From Enterovibrio paralichthyis (GTDB taxonomy: Bacteria > Pseudomonadota > Gammaproteobacteria > Enterobacterales > Vibrionaceae), in NCBI RefSeq assembly GCF_019209835.1, contig NZ_JAHUTS010000002.1:248001-312000 (forward strand): a DNA stretch of 64,000 bases, read 5' to 3'. Below are positions 25,637 through 32,931 of this stretch, piece after piece. The position numbers and the translations under genes were made by a program. Positions within the stretch are counted from its first letter, which is position 1; each line of letters starts with the position of its first letter. Under the pieces are notes generated by a model. That model was not told where the DNA came from. It was given only the letters and a program-made list of their open reading frames with translations, and searched no databases.

Positions 25637-26425
25637 ATGGACTTCAACGCCCTGACACAGTCGCTGGTGACCGATCCCTGGTTTTATCTTCTGGGGATCC
25701 CCGCCATTTTGATTTATGGCATTGGAAAAGGCGGTTTGGGCGGCGCGCCTGGCATTTTGGCTGTGCCTTTAATGGCGCTGGCTATTTCGCCGACACAGGC
25801 GGCGGCAATTCTGTTGCCAATATTGATAGTGATGGATGTGGTGGCGGTTCGTTATCACTTTCGTAATGCAGATTACGGTGTGATCAAGCGGATGTTGCCG
25901 GGTTCGCTTTTCGGCATCGCTATCGCAGGCATCTACCTTTACGTGATTCCCATTGCCGGGCTCAAGCTCAGTATTGGCGTGCTGTCGCTGCTATTTTGTC
26001 TGCAATATCTGTGGCAACGGAGACAATCTTCGCCGCCCTCCGATAAGCCAAACACGGTAAAAGCGACGTTTTGGGGATTCCTGACCGGATTTTCCAGCAC
26101 CGCTATCCATGCTGGAGGTGGCCCGGCGAGCATGTACCTGATCCCGTTACGGTTGGATAAGCTCAGTTTCGTCGCCACCATGGCGGTTTTTTTCGCCATG
26201 TTGAATGTGGTCAAGCTGGTCCCCTACGCGTCACTCGGTGAATTCGATACGACCAACCTGATGACAGCGCTTGTGTTAATGCCCCTTGCACCAATGGGCG
26301 TCGCGTTAGGCGTCTATCTGCTCCACCGTGTCAGCCAGTCACTGGTCTATCAGATTTGCTATCTGTGCCTTTTCCTTTCCGGCATGAAGCTGACCATAGA
26401 TGGCGTGACTATGCTTTCTGGCTGA
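25637..26425 (+). CDS. TauE/SafE (TSUP)-family membrane transporter
   Basis: 262 residues with about eight membrane segments in two homologous halves. The family motif GKGGLGGAPGILAVPLMAL is near the N-terminus and GFSSTAIHAGGGPASMYLIP in the second half. Members move sulfite, sulfoacetate and related organic anions. The ATG at 25637 follows the dioxygenase stop by 7 bases, so the two form an operon. Its 3' end overlaps the convergent RpiR gene by 17 bases. Confidence 0.85.
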   Translation: MDFNALTQSLVTDPWFYLLGIPAILIYGIGKGGLGGAPGILAVPLMALAISPTQAAAILLPILIVMDVVAVRYHFRNADYGVIKRMLPGSLFGIAIAGIYLYVIPIAGLKLSIGVLSLLFCLQYLWQRRQSSPPSDKPNTVKATFWGFLTGFSSTAIHAGGGPASMYLIPLRLDKLSFVATMAVFFAMLNVVKLVPYASLGEFDTTNLMTALVLMPLAPMGVALGVYLLHRVSQSLVYQICYLCLFLSGMKLTIDGVTMLSG

Positions 26426-27242
26426 AGCGGAATGCCAGGGCAATTACCAGACTTTGTGCCAGACATAGCGTCGCGGTTTGAGAGCGGAAAGAATCCACTT
26501 CCGCTTCACTAATGATGAAATTCACATCCCCATGCGCTGCCAGCGGGCTGATTTGACTGTCGGTAAAGACGATTTGCTTCGCCCCCGCTTCGCTCGCCTT
26601 CTCGCACATGGCAACCGTTTCAGGTGAGTAAGGAGAAAAGCTCGCGCTGATAATAACATCATTCTCACCGATGCGCGCCATTTGCTCAGCCGCCATGGAG
26701 CCCAAGCCATCCACCAGTACCACCCGGCGTTCAAGATGACTGAGCGCGTAAGTGAGGTACATGGCAATACTGAATGCGCGACGCATGGCAACAATGTAGA
26801 TGGTGTCAGCCTTTTCAAGCAGTGCGACAGCCGCATCGAGATCTTGTGGCGGTGTGGTTTCTGCCAGTTGCATAAGAGCAGACACATTGGCTTGGGACAA
26901 TTCATGCAAGACTTGGGAAGGGGTTTCCAAAACGCCCTCGCCCCCTTTTTCCTGCTTCAACAGCTGAGCCCGCTTGGTGTAGCTGGTCGTCTCTTCCACC
27001 AGCTTTTTCCGGAATAGCTGTTTCATCTCATTGAAACCGCTGAACTCGAACGCATTGGCAAAGCGGATCAATGTAGAAGGCGGGACTTCGGCGTGGCTGG
27101 CAATCACGGCGACGGTATCAAAAGCAATGCTGTTGGGATTATCCAGCACATATTGAGCGACCTGCTGCAGGCGCTTGCTCAAAGACGTGTAACGCTCGCG
27201 GATTTGTTGTTGTAATTCAGAGAGATGATTTGCAGCTGCCAT
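26409..27242 (-). CDS. RpiR-family regulator of the inositol genes
   Basis: 277 residues. An N-terminal helix-turn-helix (residues about 30-60: SHAEVPPSTLIRFANAFEFS) precedes a SIS domain (about 125-260) that would sense a phosphorylated sugar. I prefer the ATG at 27242, with AGG upstream, to the one at 27287, which sits directly on its purine stretch. IolR proteins of proteobacteria belong to this family, and rhizobial IolR binds a GGAA-N6-TTCC-type site. Four related sites (23086, 23139, 24386, 27297) lie at iolC, iolG/dioxygenase and its own promoter. Confidence 0.85.
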   Translation of the reverse strand: MAAANHLSELQQQIRERYTSLSKRLQQVAQYVLDNPNSIAFDTVAVIASHAEVPPSTLIRFANAFEFSGFNEMKQLFRKKLVEETTSYTKRAQLLKQEKGGEGVLETPSQVLHELSQANVSALMQLAETTPPQDLDAAVALLEKADTIYIVAMRRAFSIAMYLTYALSHLERRVVLVDGLGSMAAEQMARIGENDVIISASFSPYSPETVAMCEKASEAGAKQIVFTDSQISPLAAHGDVNFIISEAEVDSFRSQTATLCLAQSLVIALAFRFSQKA

Positions 27243-27296
27243 GATGTACCTATCTTTTGTGGTATCAAAGCAAGTGTAATCGTACATCCCCTATTT

Positions 27297-27312
27297 TGAA
27301 ATAAACATTTTA
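27297..27312. promoter_or_regulatory. GAAA-N6-TTT(T) operator 4 at the RpiR gene
   Basis: TGAAATAAACATTTTA matches the perfect palindrome at 24386 in 13 of 16 positions and lies 55 bases upstream of the regulator start, suggesting autoregulation. Confidence 0.5.
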
Positions 27313-27346
27313 TACGGGTGATTCCGGAAACAATCAGCCCAAAAAA

Positions 27347-28399
27347 TTAATGCTGGATTTTGCGCGTAGAGCCCCGTTCAACCGGCTCACAGGCCAGGGT
27401 GATTGATCTTGGCGGTAAAGCAGGGTCAGCTATGTGCTCAAACAACGCATTGATGGTGGAATCAATCATCTCATCGTTTGGTTGGCGAATGGTGGAGAGA
27501 TTGTAAGAGCGGCTTTTGGCTAAACGGATGTCATCAACGCCGACTACCCCCACTTCTTCCGGTACCCGCAGCCCTATCTCGTAACGCAGCGCATCCATAC
27601 CGCCGCACGCCATGATGTCATCAGCAAAAAACATGGCGTCAGGTTTTTCAGAGTGTCTGAACAGGCGTTGGGTCGCATCGTAGCCCGCATCGTAACTGAA
27701 CTCGCCGCCTTCAACGACCTGCCATTCGTTGCAACCGCGTTCCATCAGGCGGCTGATAAACCCACGCTGGCGATCCACGGTTGCCGAAGTGCCAATTGGC
27801 CCGGCCACGAATGCCGGTCTCTTGTATCCGGCATCGAGTAACATGTCGGCGGCCATACGCCCGGCCAGCACGTTGTCACAACTGACTACAGTGACACTGT
27901 TTTCACTGGAATCGCGCCCGAATATCACCGCAGGTGTATCCTGGGATTTGCAGGCATCGACTAGGGGTTGCGGCAAGGATGCCGAGGTAATGATAAGCCC
28001 ATCGACGTTATATTCCATCACCAGTTCTACCGCCTCTTGAATATCCATTTCGCTGTTCACATGGATAAGCAGAGTGTGGCAATTGCGCTTTTGGATTTCG
28101 GTGGTAAATCTCGCCAGAATGGGCAGGTAGAAGGGGTTGTTGAAGTCAGTCATCAGGATGCCGATCAGGCTGGAACGGGACTTAATTCCCCGGGCAAGGC
28201 GGTTAGGTTTGTAATTGAGCGATGCAGCAGCCTGAAAGACTTTCTCCCTCAAAGGCCGGGAAATACTGGCATCCGGGTTAAACGCGCGGGAAACCGCGGA
28301 AACGGATACCCCCGCAGCCTCAGCCACCTCTACTACCGTGACTTTTCGCTTTTTCTGTCCGGCTGGGTTTGCGCCGTTTGTTTTACTGTCCTTTGCCAT
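27347..28399 (-). CDS. LacI-family regulator
   Basis: 350 residues. The LacI helix-turn-helix and hinge are clear: KVTVVEVAEAAGVSVSAVSR, then NYKPNRLARGIKSR. A periplasmic-binding-like sensor domain follows from about residue 75. I chose the ATG at 28399 (AGGAAAG upstream); an in-frame ATG at 28438 lacks a ribosome site. It is downstream of the ABC importer operon. Candidate operators are a dyad ahead of its own gene (28460) and two in the divergent iolE-like/iolD promoter (32749, 32866). The ligand is presumably an inositol or a derivative. Confidence 0.85.
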   Translation of the reverse strand: MAKDSKTNGANPAGQKKRKVTVVEVAEAAGVSVSAVSRAFNPDASISRPLREKVFQAAASLNYKPNRLARGIKSRSSLIGILMTDFNNPFYLPILARFTTEIQKRNCHTLLIHVNSEMDIQEAVELVMEYNVDGLIITSASLPQPLVDACKSQDTPAVIFGRDSSENSVTVVSCDNVLAGRMAADMLLDAGYKRPAFVAGPIGTSATVDRQRGFISRLMERGCNEWQVVEGGEFSYDAGYDATQRLFRHSEKPDAMFFADDIMACGGMDALRYEIGLRVPEEVGVVGVDDIRLAKSRSYNLSTIRQPNDEMIDSTINALFEHIADPALPPRSITLACEPVERGSTRKIQH

Positions 28400-28459
28400 A
28401 GAGTCTGCTTTCCTGCTTGCCGTATTACCATGGGTCATTCATTGGGTGACTCACGGGAA

Positions 28460-28473
28460 TGAAATTGATTTCA
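28460..28473. promoter_or_regulatory. Dyad upstream of the LacI gene
   Basis: TGAAATTGATTTCA has perfect 6-base arms and lies about 60 bases upstream of the chosen start. Candidate autoregulatory site. Confidence 0.4.
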
Positions 28474-28556
28474 GCTGATTTATCCTAGCCCAGCGGGTCA
28501 TCATGCTCCACGAATTTTCCATTAGCAGTCGCTAAAAATTGATGCCTCCAACAACT

Positions 28557-28585
28557 GCGCCCGTTTCAGCATTCAAAACGGGCGC
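28557..28585 (-). terminator. Strong hairpin after the substrate-binding protein gene
   Basis: The arms GCGCCCGTTT and AAACGGGCGC flank a 9-base loop, 24 bases after the stop. On the minus strand AGTTGTTGG follows, a weak T tail. Confidence 0.7.
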
Positions 28586-28608
28586 GTATTGTTCGCTTTC
28601 TTGCTCGG

Positions 28609-29577
28609 TTAGCGGTACTCGCCAGCCAGCTTTTCTACCATCTCAAGATTGTCCTTGGTCACGAAGCCAGGGCCAGAGTTGATGTTATTGGCAGGAACAA
28701 CGCCATAGCGGTCATACATGGTCAGCACCATGACCGGGATATAGCCTTGCAGGAACGGTTGTTGGTCAATGCCCCACTGGATATTGCCATCTTTGATAGC
28801 CTGTGCAATTTCACCGCTCAGATCGAACGTACCGAAGTAGATTTTGCCGAGTTGACGGTTTTTCTCCAGAGCACGAAGGGTTGGGTGAGCAGATGTTGGC
28901 CCCAGTGTCAGCACGGCGCCTGTGTTTGGATTTGCACGCAGATACGCCAGTACTTTTTTCTCGATACCAGTAGGATCCTGACCCACGTCAATCATCTGAT
29001 TGCCCAGTTCAACGCCCAGTGCATCGGCAAAACCCTGGCAACGCTCTACAGACGCCGGGTTGGTGATGTAATGGTTAACACACACAAAGCTTTCTACGCC
29101 GTCAGCTTTTGCACGTTTACCCGCGCCGAAACCCGCATCATACTCAGGCTGACCAACGTGCAGCAGCGCACCGACCGCTTCACTTTGCTCTGCGGTACCG
29201 GAGTTGATGGTAACCACGGGAATGCCTTTCTTGTTGGCTTTTTCCAATGGGCCTTTCAGTACTTCATAGTCAGCAATGGTGGTAATGATGCCGTCTGGGT
29301 TTGAGGCCACAGCCTGCTCAATAATACGAGCCATATCCGCCAAATCACCGGTTGTCGGGTTGCGGTACTCCACTTCGACATTCAGTTGCTCACCGGCAAC
29401 ATTAATGGCGTTTTTAATGGTGTTCCACCAGGAATCCGAATCCGGCGCGTGGCTGATCAAAACAAATCGTTCGCCATCCGCCATGGCAGTGTTTGGCACT
29501 AACGCCGCCATACTGGCTGCCATGGCCAGAACGAGGACGGACGCTCTTCTTGCTACAGATCTAAGTAGGGTATTCAT
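28609..29577 (-). CDS. Sugar/inositol ABC transporter, periplasmic binding protein
   Basis: 322-residue type I periplasmic binding protein (RbsB-like). A signal peptide covers about the first 33 residues (MNTLLRSVARRASVLVLAMA, cleaved after TAMA). The mature chain begins DGERFVLISHAPDSDSWW and includes ITTIADYEVLKGPLEKA and LTLGPTSAHPTL. The ATG at 29577 has GGAG eight bases upstream; longer reading frames lack one. It is last in the iolE-like/permease/ATPase/binding protein operon. Inositol specificity is inferred from the neighbours. Confidence 0.88.
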   Translation of the reverse strand: MNTLLRSVARRASVLVLAMAASMAALVPNTAMADGERFVLISHAPDSDSWWNTIKNAINVAGEQLNVEVEYRNPTTGDLADMARIIEQAVASNPDGIITTIADYEVLKGPLEKANKKGIPVVTINSGTAEQSEAVGALLHVGQPEYDAGFGAGKRAKADGVESFVCVNHYITNPASVERCQGFADALGVELGNQMIDVGQDPTGIEKKVLAYLRANPNTGAVLTLGPTSAHPTLRALEKNRQLGKIYFGTFDLSGEIAQAIKDGNIQWGIDQQPFLQGYIPVMVLTMYDRYGVVPANNINSGPGFVTKDNLEMVEKLAGEYR

Positions 29578-29654
29578 CCGGTTGTCTCCAATTGCTGTCA
29601 TTATTGTATCCATGCGGCGAATGCCAGAGGCTGCCACCCGGTTACGGCTCGAGT

Positions 29655-29671
29655 GGGTAGCTCCGCTACCC
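29655..29671 (-). terminator. Intercistronic hairpin between ATPase and binding protein genes
   Basis: The arms GGGTAGC and GCTACCC flank a 3-base loop in the 133-base gap. No T run; perhaps an mRNA processing or stability element. Confidence 0.4.
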
Positions 29672-29710
29672 CTTTCTTACACTTGTTCGTCTTTCAGGTT
29701 TCCTTTCGCG

Positions 29711-30514
29711 TTAACCCGCCGCAGCGGCATCAGAACGTTGGAATTCAGCAAGCTCTGCTTCAAGGGATTCCAACTCCTGCCCGCCAGCCATCATTTCCAG
29801 GATCTCTTCGCGGGTAACATCTTTCTTCAGCCAGGTGCCCAGGCTCTTACCGCGGTTCAACAAGGTGAAGCGGTCTGCAATGGGATAGGCGTGGTGTACG
29901 TTGTGGGTAATAAGAATGACGGCCAGCCCCTTACCCCTCGCCCTTGCCACCACTTTCAACACATTGGCGGACTGCTTCACGCCGAGCGCGGCGGTGGGTT
30001 CATCAAGGATCAGAACCTTGGCACCGAAGTGGATGGCACGGGCAATCGCCAGACACTGGCGCTCACCGCCGGACATTGTGCCGATCGGGTGTTCGGGGTC
30101 GCGCACATCAATGCCCATTTCTGCCATACCGGCACGGGCAATTTCATTGGCGCGTTTGGTATCGAACAGATTGAATGGCCCGACACGCTTTTTCAGCTCA
30201 CGTCCCATAAAGAAGTTGCGGGTTACGCTCATCAAAGGCACCAGCGCCAAATCCTGGTAAACGGTTGCGATACCTGCATCCAGCGCATCGCGTGGTGACT
30301 GGAAAATGGTGGGTTTGCCGTTCATCAGAAACTCACCTTCTGATGGTTTGTGAACGCCAGCCAGCGTTTTGATCAGGGTAGACTTACCAGCACCGTTATC
30401 CCCCAACAGACAATGGACTTCGCCCATTTTTACCTGCATATCAATATCTTTCAGGGCAATAACAGAGCCGAAATAGCGGCTGACTTTTTTCAGTTCAAGG
30501 ATAAATTCTGACAT
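29711..30514 (-). CDS. Sugar/inositol ABC transporter, ATP-binding protein
   Basis: 267 residues with a single nucleotide-binding domain. Walker A is GDNGAGKST, the signature is MSGGERQ, and Walker B is VLILDEPTAAL; the switch His follows in VILITHNVHHAY. Many ribose-type importers use a double-length ATPase, so this single-domain form would act as a homodimer, as in some inositol and fructose importers (FrcA-like). AGGAG precedes the ATG. It lies between permease and binding protein genes. Confidence 0.92.
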   Translation of the reverse strand: MSEFILELKKVSRYFGSVIALKDIDMQVKMGEVHCLLGDNGAGKSTLIKTLAGVHKPSEGEFLMNGKPTIFQSPRDALDAGIATVYQDLALVPLMSVTRNFFMGRELKKRVGPFNLFDTKRANEIARAGMAEMGIDVRDPEHPIGTMSGGERQCLAIARAIHFGAKVLILDEPTAALGVKQSANVLKVVARARGKGLAVILITHNVHHAYPIADRFTLLNRGKSLGTWLKKDVTREEILEMMAGGQELESLEAELAEFQRSDAAAAG

Positions 30515-30550
30515 CTCGTTTCTCCTGAATAATGATTCCGTAACGTCCTA

Positions 30551-31684
30551 TCAGCGCGCGCTGGTCACTTTCTTGCGGATGAAGTTGTTAAACAGCACCG
30601 CAATCAGAAGCATCACGCCGAGGAATACGCGGAACCAGTCAGAATCCACGCCAGTAAAGAAGATACCCATCTGCACCACACCGAAAATCAGTGCGCCGAA
30701 GAAAGCACCAATCACAGAGCCATAACCGCCGGTAAGCAATGCACCACCGATAACCGCCGCAATAATCGCCTCGAACTCCTTCAACAACCCGCGGTCAGCC
30801 GCAGCAGAGCCAAACTCCAGCACCTGACAAGCCGCAAATACCGTGGCGCAAAAAGCAGTGAACATGAAAAGGATGATTTTGACGCGGTCAGTCGGTACAC
30901 CCACGTTTTTCGCCGCGTTGGCGTCACCACCGGAAGAGAAAATCCAGTTACCGAAAGCGGTACGCAGCAACACAAAAGAACAGACTGCCGTCAGCAGGAA
31001 CCACCAGACCACCACCATCGGAATACCGGTGACAACAGGTGTGCCGTCGGCGTAGGTTTCAATCCATCCTGACTGCCCCAGCCAGGTGAATAAGCCAGTA
31101 CCAATTTCACCGCCAAACATCGCCGCCAGCCAATCACCTTCTGCTAGGTTACCGACACCGGAAATGATGGTTTTGTTTGTCAATGCGATAGAAAGGGCAA
31201 TGGTCAGGCCGCGCAAGATAAAAAGGAAAGCTAGGGAAACGATGAATGATGGCAAGCCAGTGCGGACAACGATATAACCGTTGAGAAACCCAACTGCCAT
31301 GGCTGCGACAAACGCAAACAGGATAGCCGCCCATACCGGCCAGCCCCAATACACGGCGGGAATGGCTATCATCATACCGGCAAAGCCAATCATGGAACCG
31401 ATGGAAAGGTCGAATTCCCCGGCAATCATCAACAGACAGGCGCCCACGGCAATGATACCGAGTTGCGCTGAAACCGTCGTCCAGTTAAGAACACCGTCCG
31501 CATTGAACATACCGGAGTCCCATGCCACAAGCGCAAAAAACACAAAGACCAGAACGGCACCGGATACTGACCCCAGCTCGGGGCGCGACAACATTTTACT
31601 GACCAGAGAAACATTCCTGACGCGTTCGTCGCCCGGTGAACTGAACTTTTGCTCTGCCTCTGGTGTAGCTTCTTTTACCGACAT
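30551..31684 (-). CDS. Sugar/inositol ABC transporter, permease
   Basis: 377-residue BPD_transp_2-type permease with about ten membrane segments. The segment MLIAGEFDLSIGSM is the EAA-like family signature, and LTGGYGSVIGAFFGALIFG near the C-terminus is typical. About 60 cytoplasmic residues precede the first helix. I chose the ATG at 31684, with GGAGG seven bases upstream, over longer frames. One permease gene only, so a homodimer is likely. Confidence 0.92.
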   Translation of the reverse strand: MSVKEATPEAEQKFSSPGDERVRNVSLVSKMLSRPELGSVSGAVLVFVFFALVAWDSGMFNADGVLNWTTVSAQLGIIAVGACLLMIAGEFDLSIGSMIGFAGMMIAIPAVYWGWPVWAAILFAFVAAMAVGFLNGYIVVRTGLPSFIVSLAFLFILRGLTIALSIALTNKTIISGVGNLAEGDWLAAMFGGEIGTGLFTWLGQSGWIETYADGTPVVTGIPMVVVWWFLLTAVCSFVLLRTAFGNWIFSSGGDANAAKNVGVPTDRVKIILFMFTAFCATVFAACQVLEFGSAAADRGLLKEFEAIIAAVIGGALLTGGYGSVIGAFFGALIFGVVQMGIFFTGVDSDWFRVFLGVMLLIAVLFNNFIRKKVTSAR

Positions 31685-31752
31685 ACTTACCTCCAATCCA
31701 TTTTCGTTTATGGCAGCGCAGGCAGGGAGTGCCACCTGCGCCCTTCCTTGCG

Positions 31753-32643
31753 TCAGGCAATCACTGTCTGTTCAATGAACATCCGGCTTTGCTCAGCGTC
31801 TGTTTTGGCATCACTTTTCGCCGCAGGATCCGTATCCTGCTCTACCGTGACCCAGCCTTTGAAACCAATCTCAATCAGCGTTTGGCGGACAGCATCAAAG
31901 TCCACACAGCCCTGCCCCAAGGGGCAGAAAATGTTATTGCCAATCGCGGTATAAAAATCGGTATCGGTTGCCACTGAGGCTTTCAGTACATCGGCATTGA
32001 TATCTTTGAAATGTAAATACTTCACCCGGTCGCTGTAGGTACGCAGCACCTCACAAGGGTCCATACCGGCATACACGCAATGGCCGGTATCCACACACAA
32101 CGACATCAGCGAAGGCGGCAAATCACGCATGGCTTTATCCAATTCGTCCCGGTACTCAATGAAGGTGCCTGCATGGGCATGCAGCGTAGGTGTAATACCG
32201 TACTCGGCGCAGATTTCACCGACGCCGCGCAGGGTTTCCATCATGGCATCCCATTGTTCATCGGAAAGACGGGTAGCCGTTTCCACCTGACCCGCCTGAT
32301 CGGTGCGTGGCGAAGAAACATGATCGATAACCACCAGAAATTGTGCCCCTTGTTCGCGTAGAATTTCACAGGTAACGCGGGTCTTTTCCAAAATGGCGGC
32401 ACGCTCTTCAGGGCGGTGCAAGTGCACAAACAAGGTGCCTGCAATCAATCCCAATTCCCTTTCAGACAAAGCTTGTTTAAGGCTTTCCGCATCCGTTGGC
32501 AGGTAGCCCAGCGGCCCCAACTCTGTCGCGCCATAACCAGCACCAGCAATCTCATCCAGCACCTGGTTCCATGGCGGGTTAGCCGGGTTGTCCGCAAATT
32601 CAATTCCCCATGAACACGGCGCGTTGGCGATTTTAAGTTCCAA
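31753..32643 (-). CDS. Inosose dehydratase/isomerase-type TIM-barrel protein
   Basis: 296-residue xylose-isomerase-like barrel. Metal ligands are suggested by TLHAHAGTFIEY, CVDTGHCVYAG, YLHFKDIN and a C-terminal VTVEQD. The N-terminus ELKIANAPCSWGIEF and ELGPLGYLPTD resemble proteobacterial IolE (2-keto-myo-inositol dehydratase), but IolI/IolH isomerases share the fold, so the exact reaction is uncertain. As the only intact barrel of this type in the window, IolE is the best guess. The start is TTG at 32643, supported by AGGAGG seven bases upstream; no in-frame ATG fits. First gene of the importer operon. Confidence 0.8.
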   Translation of the reverse strand: MELKIANAPCSWGIEFADNPANPPWNQVLDEIAGAGYGATELGPLGYLPTDAESLKQALSERELGLIAGTLFVHLHRPEERAAILEKTRVTCEILREQGAQFLVVIDHVSSPRTDQAGQVETATRLSDEQWDAMMETLRGVGEICAEYGITPTLHAHAGTFIEYRDELDKAMRDLPPSLMSLCVDTGHCVYAGMDPCEVLRTYSDRVKYLHFKDINADVLKASVATDTDFYTAIGNNIFCPLGQGCVDFDAVRQTLIEIGFKGWVTVEQDTDPAAKSDAKTDAEQSRMFIEQTVIA

Positions 32644-32748
32644 GGCATTGCCTCCTGTCGTAGAAACACACTGACGTTGTTTTGTCCTGCGCCGGGCTTT
32701 AGCAACCACCCTTAACGCAACCTCTCGTTAACACTTTTTAAACAATTA

Positions 32749-32762
32749 TGGTAATGTTTTCA
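32749..32762. promoter_or_regulatory. Candidate LacI-type operator A in the divergent iol promoter
   Basis: TGGTAATGTTTTCA; read on the minus strand it is TGAAAACATTACCA, an 11 of 14 match to site B. It is closer to the minus-strand importer operon. Confidence 0.45.
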
Positions 32763-32865
32763 TTTTGTCAACGAAGTGAGCGTCTCAAAACTGCGTCAAA
32801 ATGCACTTCCTAGCCTTTTTTTGCCTCTAATAAGCCTTGGATCACACTTTTTCATTTTCACCATT

Positions 32866-32879
32866 TGAAAACATTTTCA
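32866..32879. promoter_or_regulatory. Candidate LacI-type operator B upstream of iolD
   Basis: TGAAAACATTTTCA, a near-perfect dyad with the centre expected of LacI-family sites, 53 bases ahead of iolD. Site A is 117 bases away, allowing repression of both divergent transcripts. Confidence 0.55.
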
Positions 32880-32931
32880 TTACATGACTAGTATTTGAAC
32901 AATTAGTCAATGGAATTCAGGAGAAGCACGG

